A DNA stretch of 23,777 bases from an uncultured Flavobacteriales bacterium (GTDB lineage Bacteria > Bacteroidota > Bacteroidia > Flavobacteriales > BACL11). The DNA is taken from assembly GCA_950069165.1 (NCBI GenBank), contig CATMIT010000016.1, forward strand, positions 1 to 23,777, in the 5' to 3' direction. Below the pieces are notes generated by a model that searched no databases, was not told where the DNA came from, and saw only the letters and a list, made by a program, of their open reading frames with translations. The position numbers and the translations under genes were made by a program. Every line of letters starts with the position of its first letter. Position 1 is the first letter of the stretch. Shown piece after piece: positions 1 through 7,334 of the stretch.

Positions 1-836
1 AAATTGGAAGAACACATTTAATGGACGCTACTCCGCTAACTTTAGGGCAAGAATTCTCTGGTTATGTTTCACAATTAGACCATGGACTAAAAGCACTAAA
101 AAATACGCTTTCTCACCTTTCAGAAATAGCACTTGGAGGAACAGCTGTCGGAACGGGAATCAACACTCCTGATGGATATTCAGAAGTAGTTGCAAAATAC
201 ATTGCTGATTTTACAGAACTTCCATTTATAACTGCAGAAAATAAATTTGAAGCACTTGCTGCACATGATGCCATTGTAGAAAGTCATGGAGCGCTTAAAC
301 AATTAGCGGTTTCTTTAAATAAAATTGCAAATGATATTCGCCTTTTATCCTCAGGACCAAGAAGTGGAATAGGAGAAATCATCATTCCTTCCAATGAGCC
401 AGGTTCATCCATCATGCCAGGAAAAGTAAATCCTACCCAATGTGAGGCAATAACTATGGTTTGCGCACAAGTAATGGGGAATGATGTAGCCATCACAGTT
501 GGTGGAATGCAAGGGCATTATGAATTGAATGTTTTCAAACCCGTAATGGCAGCTAATTTTTTACAATCTGCCAGATTGATTGCTGACGCTTGTATTTCTT
601 TTGAAAGAAATTGTGTGTCTGGAATTTTGCCTAACCATGATAATTTAAAAAAGAACTTGGATAACTCCTTAATGTTGGTTACAGCACTAAACACTAAAAT
701 TGGGTATGAGAAAGCAGCAAAAATTGCTAAAATAGCACACCAAAATGGGACAACTTTAAAAGAAGAAAGTGTTAATTTGGGTTACCTAACTGCTGAAGAA
801 TTTGACGCTTGGGTACGACCAGAAGATATGTGCTGA
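1..836 (+). CDS. fumC: Fumarate hydratase class II (fumarase C), 5'-partial
   Basis: Class II fumarase interconverts fumarate and malate in the TCA cycle, as a cytosolic homotetramer without an Fe-S cluster. The reading frame is already open at base 3, so this is the C-terminal 277 residues of a protein usually about 465 long. The first visible residues read IGRTHLMDATPLTLGQEFSGY, the conserved block holding the active-site His (E. coli FumC His188 region); the ATG at 21 is the internal Met of this block, not the start. Further on are GGTAVGTG, ENKFEALAAHDA, and the superfamily signature GSSIMPGKVNPTQ with its Lys and Asn. The C-terminal domain ends DAWVRPEDMC-stop, about five residues short of the usual PEDMVGSxK tail. 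It converges on the minus-strand manC with only 7 nt between stop codons. Identification is firm; only the extent is limited by the window. Confidence 0.97.
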   Translation, partial: IGRTHLMDATPLTLGQEFSGYVSQLDHGLKALKNTLSHLSEIALGGTAVGTGINTPDGYSEVVAKYIADFTELPFITAENKFEALAAHDAIVESHGALKQLAVSLNKIANDIRLLSSGPRSGIGEIIIPSNEPGSSIMPGKVNPTQCEAITMVCAQVMGNDVAITVGGMQGHYELNVFKPVMAANFLQSARLIADACISFERNCVSGILPNHDNLKKNLDNSLMLVTALNTKIGYEKAAKIAKIAHQNGTTLKEESVNLGYLTAEEFDAWVRPEDMC

Positions 837-843
837 AAATGTT

Positions 844-1920
844 TTAATTATTTGTTTTCTTTTTTACATCCAACACAAACTGCTTGATTTTTTGCTCATC
901 TTCTTTTTTGCAAACAAGCAAAGTACCGTCATTTTCTACTACAATATAGCCGTTTAGTCCGTGTAATACAACCACTTTATCCTGTGGCATTTTTATGATA
1001 TTGTCTGCTGAATCATATAGAAATACTTTATTGCCTTGCACGGCATTTTGGTTTTTATCCAAATCTAAATGTGTATATAATGATCCCCAAGTACCTAAAT
1101 CGCTCCAACCAAAATCAGCAGGATAAACATAGACACAATCTGCTTTTTCCATTATACCATAATCAATAGAAATATTCTTACACCCTGGGAAAACCCTATC
1201 AATAAATTCAGCTTCTTTATTGGTATTATAGTATTGTTTTCCTTCTTCAAAAACAGCATACATATCATGCAAATACTTACGATATGCTAATGTTATTGAT
1301 TTGGCACTCCAAATAAATATTCCTGAATTCCACAAGAAATCACCACTATCTAAAAATTGCAAGGCCAACTCCTGATTTGGTTTTTCGGTAAATGTTTTCA
1401 CCTTTTTTATGGTTGTATTACTCTCCAAAGGATGCTCATTAAATTGAATGTATCCATAGCCAGTATCTGGTCGGCTTGGCAAAATCCCAATAGTTAGAAG
1501 GATATTATTTGCAGCACTTGCTTGCATCCCTTCTTTCACCACCCTTACAAACTCATCTTCATTTGTAATCAGATGATCAGAAGGTGCTACAATCATATTG
1601 GCCTCTGGATTTTGGTTGTGTATTTTGAATGCTGCATAGGCCACGCAAGGTGCAGTATTTCGCATACATGGTTCACACAATATATTTTCTTCTTTTATTT
1701 TTGGGAGTTGCTCCAAACACAAATCCTTATAATTTTTGTTTGTTACAATGAGGATATTTTCATTTGGGCAAATCTTACTCAATCTTCCGAAAGTTTGTTG
1801 AATAAGCGTTTCACCTGTTCCTAAAATATCAATAAATTGTTTAGGACGGCTTGCTTTACTTATTGGCCAAAAACGGGAGCCAATGCCTCCTGCCATTATT
1901 ACTGCATAATTATTTTTCAT
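844..1920 (-). CDS. manC: Mannose-1-phosphate guanylyltransferase (GDP-mannose synthesis)
   Basis: Nucleotidyltransferase making GDP-mannose from mannose-1-phosphate and GTP, a precursor for fucose, rhamnose-type sugars, exopolysaccharide and O-antigen. At the N-terminus is the nucleotide-binding loop GGIGSRFWP (residues 11-19) followed by PKQF (26-29). APSDH, FTEKP, NSGIFIW and the C-terminal DFGWSDLGTW stretch are typical of GMP-type guanylyltransferases. At 358 residues it lacks the phosphomannose isomerase cupin domain of bifunctional ManC/AlgA proteins, so only the transferase activity is expected. I start at the ATG ending at 1920 because MKNNYAVIMAGG aligns with family N-termini; an in-frame ATG nine codons upstream adds residues of no family likeness. 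It lies 47 nt downstream of the sprT-like gene on the same strand and may have its own promoter in that gap. Confidence 0.92.
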   Translation of the reverse strand: MKNNYAVIMAGGIGSRFWPISKASRPKQFIDILGTGETLIQQTFGRLSKICPNENILIVTNKNYKDLCLEQLPKIKEENILCEPCMRNTAPCVAYAAFKIHNQNPEANMIVAPSDHLITNEDEFVRVVKEGMQASAANNILLTIGILPSRPDTGYGYIQFNEHPLESNTTIKKVKTFTEKPNQELALQFLDSGDFLWNSGIFIWSAKSITLAYRKYLHDMYAVFEEGKQYYNTNKEAEFIDRVFPGCKNISIDYGIMEKADCVYVYPADFGWSDLGTWGSLYTHLDLDKNQNAVQGNKVFLYDSADNIIKMPQDKVVVLHGLNGYIVVENDGTLLVCKKEDEQKIKQFVLDVKKKTNN

Positions 1921-1944
1921 TTTCAAATTTCTTTTTTCAATTCC

Positions 1945-1952
1945 CAAAAATA
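1945..1952 (-). promoter_or_regulatory. Possible Bacteroidota -7 box upstream of manC
   Basis: On the minus strand the sequence TATTTTTG matches TAnnTTTG, the -7 element of Bacteroidota housekeeping sigma factor, 24 nt ahead of the manC ATG and in the gap after the sprT-like gene. No convincing -33 TTTG lies at the expected distance, and such boxes arise by chance in AT-rich DNA, so it is tentative. Confidence 0.3.
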
Positions 1953-1967
1953 CAACAAAAGTTTAAT

Positions 1968-2564
1968 CTATTTATTGTCCAATAAAGCAACTGCTGATAA
2001 GGGATTAAACAAATAGATTTTATTGGAATCAGTAGCTTTACACTTGTATCTTTTTCGTAATTTATTTAGCTTAACGAATTGCCTTCCGCTAAGGGTAGAA
2101 AAAACACTCCCATCAGGTATTTCTGATAATATTAGCTGTTTATTACTATCATATTTTCTCAACATATCACTTAAATTATAATCATTTACAGTAGAAGCTT
2201 TTGGGTTTTTGATATGCTTGCTTAGGGGTCTTAGTAAATCATCCGGAAAAATATCAGCATTTAGGAAATTCAGCATCATTTCTTTAAAAGTAATTTTCCA
2301 CTCTATTCCATGTGGAGCTACTTTTCGTTTGTATTTTTCCCAAACAAAAGCATGGGCTATTTCGTGCGTAAGAGTGATGAGAAAAGCATATTTATTGAGG
2401 TCTTTATTAATGCTAATTAGGTATTCTTCTTTTTTATTTACTGTAAAATCCCCCAATTTAGTATTTCTACTTTTTTTAATTTTCACTAAAATATTTAATT
2501 CCTTAATCCACTTTTTGATTAAAGGAATACTTGCTTTTGGTATATGGTTTTCAAAATTATCCAT
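1968..2564 (-). CDS. SprT-like zinc metalloprotease-domain protein
   Basis: A 198-residue SprT-family protein. The zinc motif HEIAH is at residues 67-71 and a third ligand is likely His85 in APHGIEWK, matching the SprT/Spartan pattern HExxH...HG.xW. The family includes eukaryotic Spartan, which cleaves DNA-protein crosslinks; the bacterial members' role is poorly known and I do not assign a substrate. The C-terminal 90 residues are Lys-rich, with a single Cys near the end (KYKCKA), and I do not see the four-Cys zinc ribbon of E. coli SprT. The chosen ATG overlaps the feoB stop as TAATG; the frame stays open 28 codons further upstream, but that part lies inside feoB and resembles nothing. Translational coupling to feoB is likely; whether this is functional or just compaction is unknown. 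Confidence 0.82.
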   Translation of the reverse strand: MDNFENHIPKASIPLIKKWIKELNILVKIKKSRNTKLGDFTVNKKEEYLISINKDLNKYAFLITLTHEIAHAFVWEKYKRKVAPHGIEWKITFKEMMLNFLNADIFPDDLLRPLSKHIKNPKASTVNDYNLSDMLRKYDSNKQLILSEIPDGSVFSTLSGRQFVKLNKLRKRYKCKATDSNKIYLFNPLSAVALLDNK

Positions 2565-4648
2565 TAACTTAATAACTGATAAGCAATAAAAGAGGAAAGA
2601 TAGGCGAGCGCTCCCATATATACAAATTGAACTGCTGGCCAGGTCCAACTATTGGTTTCCCTTCTAACAATTGCAAGCGTGCTCATACACTGCATAGCAA
2701 AAGCATAAAAAAGCATCAGAGAAATTCCAACAGCAGTTGTAAAAAATGCCTTGCCTGTATCTGGGTTTTTAACAGATTCTAACTTTTCTCGAATGGTCCG
2801 AATATTAGAATTATCCCCCACACTATATATAGTTGACATGGTGCCAACAAAAACTTCTCTTGCCGCAAATGAAGTGATAAGTGCTATTCCAATTTTCCAA
2901 TCAAAGCCCAATGGCTTGATGGCAGGTTCTATACTTTTCCCAATTATGCCAGCATAGGATGCTTCTAATTTTTCGGCAGCAATATGTGTTTCGGCATTTT
3001 CTTGCCCAGCCCATTTGGTTTCAATTTTCTCAAAGCGATTCCCAGGGCCGTAGGAGGACAAAAACCAAAGAATAATCGAGATGGCAATAATCACCTTTCC
3101 AGCATCAAACAAAAATACTTTTACTTTTTCAATAATGGTATAAATTACGGTTCTCCAATCTGGTATTTTATAAGATGGCATTTCCATGATATAAAAACTT
3201 CTCTCTTTTGCTTTGAGAATAAATTTCATGATAAAAGCAGTCCCAAGAGCCGCTAAAAATCCGAGCAAATAAAAAGCCATCATTACCAGTCCTTGTAAAT
3301 TGAATGGTCCCCAACTTTGCTCGGAAGGAATTATCATGGCAATAATTAGGGTGTAAACAGGAAGGCGAGCCGAACAACTCATAAGGGGTGTAACCATTAT
3401 AGTTATCATTCTTTCTTTCCAAGATGCAATAGTTCTAGCAGACATAATTGCAGGTATAGCACAAGCTGCTCCACTTAAAAGAGGAATAATTGATCTGCCA
3501 TTTAGTCCAAACACTCTTAAAATTTTATCAGTAATGAAGCCCACACGAGCCATATAACCAGTATCTTCCAAAAAGGCAATAAAAGCGAATAAAAAGGCAA
3601 TTTGTGGTACAAAAATGACAATACCACCAAGACCTGCTAAAACCCCCTTTACAAGTAAATCGTTAAATACTCCTGGTGGAAGAGTTGAAGCAACCCAAAT
3701 GGAAAGGCCTGTAAACCAGCCATCAATCAAATCCATTGGGTAAGCCGACCATGAAAAAATAGCTTGAAAAATAAGACATAAAACACCTAAAAATATAAAA
3801 TAGCCAAAAACAGGATGAATCAAAACATCATCTAACCATTTTGTAATAGATCGATTTGCGTTTATTTTCGTTTTTGTACTACAAAAATCAACAACAGTAT
3901 CTATTTTTTTATACCTTCTTATTGTTTCTTGTGCTTGTGCTCTGCTAGGAATAAATTGATGTTTTTTGCTAAGAATATTTAATTCAGAGTGTAATTTATT
4001 TTTACTATTTACCTCCTGCATACAAAGTGCAAGGAATGAACCGTAAACATTTTCCGAGTTCCTTAAATCATTTGTCTCTTCAATAATATTTTTGAAAAGC
4101 GTTCTGATATCAAAAAATGAATTTTCCGATCCTTGTAAATTAGCTTCAATAATAGCCTCTTTTAGGTTTTTTATTCCATCTTGTTTTCTGGCATTAATAG
4201 CAACAACAGGAATTTGTAACTTTTGAGAGAGCTTACTTACATTAATAATAATGCCCTGTTTTAAGGATAAATCGACCATATTTAGAGCCAAAACCACTTT
4301 CATTTTTAAGTCAATTATCTGAGTTATCAGAAAAATAGACCGCCTTAAATTAGTTGCATCAGCAACCACAACAATTACTTCTGGGTAAGATTTATCTTCT
4401 TTATTACAGATAACTTCTTGGGCAACTTTTTCATCAATCGATTTTGGGTACAGGCTATATGCCCCAGGCACATCTGTTATTTCTGCTTTTGTATTTTGGT
4501 TTAAGAAACAACTTCCTGTTTTCTTCTCTACAGTAATTCCTGGGTAATTTCCCACTTTCTGTCTTAATCCTGTAAGTGCATTAAAAAGAGTAGATTTTCC
4601 GGAATTTGGATTTCCAGCAAGTACCACTTTTATTTTTGTAATTTCCAT
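2564..4648 (-). CDS. feoB: Ferrous iron transporter FeoB
   Basis: Inner-membrane Fe2+ transporter with an N-terminal G-protein domain. Residues 12-19 are the P-loop GNPNSGKS (G1), Thr39 lies in the switch I segment NYPGITVEKK (G2), DVPG at 59-62 is G3 and NMVD at 123-126 is G4. A helical spacer follows, then a membrane domain from about residue 280 with two gate repeats including PLLSGAACAIPAIMSART and PLMSCSARLPVYTLI, the conserved Cys-containing FeoB gate sequences. At 694 residues it is near the lower end for FeoB. The start codon directly abuts the stop of feoA (TAGATG), and the stop overlaps the start of the sprT-like gene. In many Bacteroidota FeoA and FeoB are fused; here they are separate. 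All G motifs are intact, so an active transporter is expected. Confidence 0.97.
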   Translation of the reverse strand: MEITKIKVVLAGNPNSGKSTLFNALTGLRQKVGNYPGITVEKKTGSCFLNQNTKAEITDVPGAYSLYPKSIDEKVAQEVICNKEDKSYPEVIVVVADATNLRRSIFLITQIIDLKMKVVLALNMVDLSLKQGIIINVSKLSQKLQIPVVAINARKQDGIKNLKEAIIEANLQGSENSFFDIRTLFKNIIEETNDLRNSENVYGSFLALCMQEVNSKNKLHSELNILSKKHQFIPSRAQAQETIRRYKKIDTVVDFCSTKTKINANRSITKWLDDVLIHPVFGYFIFLGVLCLIFQAIFSWSAYPMDLIDGWFTGLSIWVASTLPPGVFNDLLVKGVLAGLGGIVIFVPQIAFLFAFIAFLEDTGYMARVGFITDKILRVFGLNGRSIIPLLSGAACAIPAIMSARTIASWKERMITIMVTPLMSCSARLPVYTLIIAMIIPSEQSWGPFNLQGLVMMAFYLLGFLAALGTAFIMKFILKAKERSFYIMEMPSYKIPDWRTVIYTIIEKVKVFLFDAGKVIIAISIILWFLSSYGPGNRFEKIETKWAGQENAETHIAAEKLEASYAGIIGKSIEPAIKPLGFDWKIGIALITSFAAREVFVGTMSTIYSVGDNSNIRTIREKLESVKNPDTGKAFFTTAVGISLMLFYAFAMQCMSTLAIVRRETNSWTWPAVQFVYMGALAYLSSFIAYQLLS

Positions 4649-4873
4649 CTACAACTTTTTTACAATTATTTTACTTGCATCCTGTTTTCTTAAACTCAGC
4701 ATAAAGCCAGAAACCACTATAGCGATAGGGTCATTAAAAGGCGCTTTTCTTTCCACTACCACCTTTTCGCCTGGGGTACAGCCCATTTCCAAAAGTTTTT
4801 GTGCCAATTCGTCATCATTTATCGAATCAATGATATATTCTTTACCTATGGCTATATCCGAGAGTTTTTGCAT
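4649..4873 (-). CDS. feoA: FeoA, cytosolic partner of FeoB
   Basis: A 74-residue FeoA/SH3-like protein, of the usual family length. It carries the conserved LxDIAxGxEYxI opening, the LLEMGCTPGEKVVVERKAPFNDPIAIVVSG core and the Leu-Arg pair near the end (MLSLRKQDA). FeoA is a small cytosolic beta-barrel protein needed for FeoB function in vivo. Its stop directly touches the feoB ATG, so the two are translated as a pair. It follows the small lipoprotein gene by 52 nt on the same strand, and both may belong to one iron-uptake transcript. No Fur box was recognised. Confidence 0.94.
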   Translation of the reverse strand: MQKLSDIAIGKEYIIDSINDDELAQKLLEMGCTPGEKVVVERKAPFNDPIAIVVSGFMLSLRKQDASKIIVKKL

Positions 4874-4925
4874 TCTGCAAATTTAGTTATTTAGAATGAA
4901 TCTAAAATAAGTAATTAAGGATATT

Positions 4926-5057
4926 TTAAATATTATGTTTGTGCTCTGTTTTAGCAGAGAAATTCGGACAATCACAACTACTGTTTTTACTTAAGAAACA
5001 AGATGTTATAAAAACAGACAGAAATAAAAAGACTAATATGAGCTTTGTTTTATTCAT
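4926..5057 (-). CDS. Small Cys/His-rich lipoprotein upstream of feoAB, 43 aa
   Basis: A short reading frame in the gap between feoA and the mlaE-like gene. It encodes 43 residues: a Lys-containing N-terminus (MNKTK), a hydrophobic core at residues 6-17 and a lipobox ITS-C with Cys20, typical of signal peptidase II substrates. The mature 24-residue tail is rich in potential metal ligands: Cys28-Asp-Cys30-Pro and His39-Lys-His41. The residues after Cys20 (FLSK) are not acidic, so surface export is not suggested. It ends 52 nt before feoA on the same strand. It differs from the FeoB-associated Cys-rich membrane protein family, which has a plain N-terminal membrane anchor and a C-terminal Cys cluster, but a similar iron-handling role is conceivable. 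I do not recognise the family. The evidence is the signal peptide plus context, so expression is not certain. Confidence 0.66.
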   Translation of the reverse strand: MNKTKLILVFLFLSVFITSCFLSKNSSCDCPNFSAKTEHKHNI

Positions 5058-5067
5058 AATAAAAGTT

Positions 5068-5075
5068 CAAAAATA
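5068..5075 (-). promoter_or_regulatory. Possible -7 box for the lipoprotein-feoAB transcript
   Basis: TATTTTTG on the minus strand fits TAnnTTTG and lies 10 nt upstream of the lipoprotein ATG, implying a very short leader. It supports the small gene being transcribed, but no -33 TTTG is seen at the right distance. Confidence 0.33.
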
Positions 5076-5092
5076 AATAAAAGTGGTAATAG

Positions 5093-5126
5093 TTTGGGGG
5101 CTTATCTCACAAATTATATATATTTT
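5093..5126 (+). promoter_or_regulatory. Possible promoter of the mlaE-mlaF pair
   Basis: TTTG at 5093-5096 and TATATTTT at 5119-5126 resemble the Bacteroidota -33 and -7 boxes (TTTG and TAnnTTTG, last base different), 22 nt apart. The start codon is 8 nt after the second box. The placement is good but the -7 match is imperfect. Confidence 0.3.
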
Positions 5127-5134
5127 TAGCAGCT

Positions 5135-5875
5135 ATGTTTACAACGTTAAGAAATATTGGTCAATATTTTCTACTGTTACGTAGAGTATTTAGTATCCCT
5201 GAGAGGAAAACAATTTTTTTTAAGCAATTAATCTTAGAGATTGAAAAAATTGGGTTAAACTCTTTAGGGATTGTAATTATTATTTCCCTTTTTATGGGGG
5301 CAGTAGTTACTATACAAGCAACTTTAAACCTTATTAATCCTCTTTTACCTAATTATCTGATTGGCTTAGCTACTAGGGACTCTTTAATTCTAGAGTTTTC
5401 ACCTACAATGATAGCTCTTATATTAGCGGGAAAGGTCGGTTCAAATGTAGCTTCAGAGATTGGGAGTATGCGAGTAACTGAACAAATTGATGCTCTTGAA
5501 ATAATGGGCGTGAATTCTGCTAATTTCTTGATACTTCCAAAAATTATTGCGGCCATGTTTTTTTTCCCAGTTTTAGTTATTATCAGTATGGGAATAGGAA
5601 TGTTTGGAGGTTGGCTTGGTAGTATTTCGGTGGATGTTACTACTGCCGATTTTTTGGAAGGATTAAAATATGAATTTATTCCTTTCTATGTTACTTACGC
5701 ACTTACAAAAACTATAGTTTTTGCTTTTATAATTACTACTGTTTCGTCCTATTATGGTTATTTTACAAAAGGAGGAGCATTAGAGGTAGGAGTGTCTAGC
5801 ACAAAAGCAGTTGTTTATAGTAGTATTGTGGTACTTATTTTCAACTTTATCCTAACAAAACTATTACTAGCATGA
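5135..5875 (+). CDS. mlaE: MlaE-family ABC transporter permease
   Basis: A 246-residue inner-membrane permease of the MlaE (YrbE) family, which moves phospholipids between the membranes together with an MlaF ATPase and an MCE-domain substrate-binding protein. Family marks are an amphipathic N-terminal segment, a hydrophobic helix around GIVIIISLFMGAVVTIQA, then EFSPTMIALILAGKVGSNVASEIG and the MRVTEQIDALEIMGV coupling segment that contacts the ATPase, followed by further membrane helices. The length fits the family (about 245-260). It overlaps the ATPase gene by 4 nt (ATGA), so the two are coupled. No MCE (MlaD) gene follows; the next gene is on the other strand. Confidence 0.93.
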   Translation: MFTTLRNIGQYFLLLRRVFSIPERKTIFFKQLILEIEKIGLNSLGIVIIISLFMGAVVTIQATLNLINPLLPNYLIGLATRDSLILEFSPTMIALILAGKVGSNVASEIGSMRVTEQIDALEIMGVNSANFLILPKIIAAMFFFPVLVIISMGIGMFGGWLGSISVDVTTADFLEGLKYEFIPFYVTYALTKTIVFAFIITTVSSYYGYFTKGGALEVGVSSTKAVVYSSIVVLIFNFILTKLLLA

Positions 5876-6624
5876 TTACTGTTGAGAATATAAACAAACA
5901 TTTTGCAGAAAATCAAGTTTTAACAGACGTCTCTTTTGTATTTGAGTCTGGAAAAACGAATCTTATAATTGGGGAAAGTGGTTCTGGAAAAACAACACTG
6001 CTAAAAATAATGATTGGTTTGTTCGAATCCGATAGTGGAGTGGTAAAATATAATGAGCGTAATTTTACCGAGATGAATTTTAAGCAAAAGAAAAATTTAC
6101 GAAAAGAAATAGGCATGCTTTTTCAGGGTGGTGCGCTTTTTGATTATATGAGCGTAGAGGAAAACATTATTTTTCCCTTAACTATGTTTGCCGAAAAATC
6201 AGAAGAAGAAAATTTGGAAAGAGTGAATTTTTGCCTAAATAGGGTGAATTTGGAAAATACCAATCATTTGTTGCCATCAGAACTTAGTGGTGGAATGAAA
6301 AAAAGAGTTGCTATTGCAAGGGCAATTGCTCTAAATCCGAAATATTTACTTTGTGATGAGCCAAATTCTGGACTCGATCCTAAAACCGCCATTCTGATTG
6401 ATAATCTGATACAGGAAATTACACAAGAATACAATATCACAACAATTGTAAATTCGCATGACATGAATTCTGTAATGGAAATTGGAGATAAAATTGCCTT
6501 TATTCATCAAGGAAAAATTTGGTGGAAAGGAAGCAAAGAGGAATTAATGACAAGCGATAACCAAGAATTAAATGACTTTGTTTTTGCATCCAAACTTTTC
6601 AAAAGATTAAGGAAAAAATTCTAA
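5872..6624 (+). CDS. mlaF: MlaF-family ABC transporter ATP-binding protein
   Basis: Cytosolic ATPase partner of the preceding permease, 250 residues. Walker A is GESGSGKTT (34-42), the Q-loop is at Gln85 (MLFQGGALFD, typical of MlaF), the signature is LSGGMKKR (138-145) with the Met characteristic of this family, Walker B is YLLCDEPNSGLDP (158-170), and the H-loop is NSHDMNS. These all point to the MlaF rather than an amino-acid or LolD-type ATPase. The ATG overlaps the permease stop. The stop is 3 nt from the stop of the convergent MBL gene, leaving no room for a separate terminator. Confidence 0.93.
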   Translation: MITVENINKHFAENQVLTDVSFVFESGKTNLIIGESGSGKTTLLKIMIGLFESDSGVVKYNERNFTEMNFKQKKNLRKEIGMLFQGGALFDYMSVEENIIFPLTMFAEKSEEENLERVNFCLNRVNLENTNHLLPSELSGGMKKRVAIARAIALNPKYLLCDEPNSGLDPKTAILIDNLIQEITQEYNITTIVNSHDMNSVMEIGDKIAFIHQGKIWWKGSKEELMTSDNQELNDFVFASKLFKRLRKKF

Positions 6625-6627
6625 AAT

Positions 6628-7266
6628 TTATTGCAAAAAAGGATTGTGTTCTCTTTCGTAATTTAGCACAGTGGAAGGGCCATGCCCACAATGAATTTGT
6701 GTTTGCCCTGGAAGAGGAAATATTTTTTCAGTAATGCTATTTATCAGGGTATCGTAATCTCCAAAGGGCAAATCCGTACGTCCAATACTCATCTGAAAAA
6801 TAACATCCCCACTAATTATAAAGTAATCCTGTTCACTATAAAAGCAAATATGCCCGGGTGCATGTCCAGGAGTAAATATTACATCCAATTTACTTTCTCC
6901 AAACGAAAAGTTATCGCCATCCTTTAAAAAATGTTTTGGAAAAGGCGAACCGTTATAATTTTGCAAACCATACATGTCACTTACTTGTTCAGCATTTTCC
7001 AAAAGAGGTAAATCATCTTTATGCATTTGCAAATCTACTCCCCACTTTTCTGCTACAAATTGGTTGCCTAAAATATGGACGATATGACAATGTGTATTTA
7101 GTAGGGCTACTGGTTTTAGTCCGTTTTCAGATATGAAATTCTCCAATTCTTCCTCTTCCGCTTTTTCATAACAACCAGGATCAATAATTACGCACTCCTT
7201 ACTTTCATCATAAAGCACAAAAGTATTTTCCTGAAAAGGATTAAAAACAAATCGTTTTATTTTCAT
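6628..7266 (-). CDS. Metallo-beta-lactamase-fold hydrolase (glyoxalase II-like) with altered zinc motif
   Basis: A 212-residue MBL-fold hydrolase like the short glyoxalase II-related enzymes of Bacteroidota, which act on thioesters or similar substrates. Family blocks seen are the N-terminal ENTFVLYDESKECVIIDPG, THCHIVH at 58-64, TPGHAPGH at 132-139, ISGDVIF with Asp154, and CGHGPST with His195. The second zinc-binding residue of HxHxDH is normally Asp; here it is Val63 (codon GTC; GAC would be Asp), while His59, His61, His64, His135, Asp154 and His195 are all kept. Metal site 2 should thus be impaired unless the base is a sequencing error. It is a single gene between convergent mlaF and the divergent large outer-membrane protein. 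Confidence 0.88.
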   Translation of the reverse strand: MKIKRFVFNPFQENTFVLYDESKECVIIDPGCYEKAEEEELENFISENGLKPVALLNTHCHIVHILGNQFVAEKWGVDLQMHKDDLPLLENAEQVSDMYGLQNYNGSPFPKHFLKDGDNFSFGESKLDVIFTPGHAPGHICFYSEQDYFIISGDVIFQMSIGRTDLPFGDYDTLINSITEKIFPLPGQTQIHCGHGPSTVLNYEREHNPFLQ

Positions 7267-7286
7267 TAATTATAAAATCAGAAATA

Positions 7287-7294
7287 CAAATATA
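7287..7294 (-). promoter_or_regulatory. Likely -7 box of the MBL-fold hydrolase gene
   Basis: TATATTTG on the minus strand is an exact TAnnTTTG, 20 nt ahead of the ATG in a 68-nt divergent gap. The -33 region upstream shows no clear TTTG. Confidence 0.42.
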
Positions 7295-7313
7295 CCCCTT
7301 TCTTTTACTTTAT

Positions 7314-7321
7314 TATCTTTA
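7314..7321 (+). promoter_or_regulatory. Possible -7 box of the Omp85-like gene
   Basis: TATCTTTA matches TAnnTTTG except for the last base and lies 13 nt before the ATG of the large outer-membrane protein, in the same divergent gap. It is tentative. Confidence 0.3.
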
Positions 7322-7334
7322 CATTTTAAAGAAA

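Noticed and set aside
2565..2648. Upstream extension of the sprT-like frame
   Set aside because: It overlaps the end of feoB and adds 28 residues with no similarity to SprT proteins; the TAATG start is better.
3168..3422. 84-residue frame on the same strand inside feoB
   Set aside because: A different frame of the FeoB membrane domain; FeoB is continuous here, so there is no frameshift to explain it.
4878..4885. TAAATTTG on the minus strand just before feoA, a perfect -7 box
   Set aside because: Only 4 nt separate it from the feoA ATG, so it would give a leaderless or truncated message; feoA is more likely read from the upstream lipoprotein promoter.
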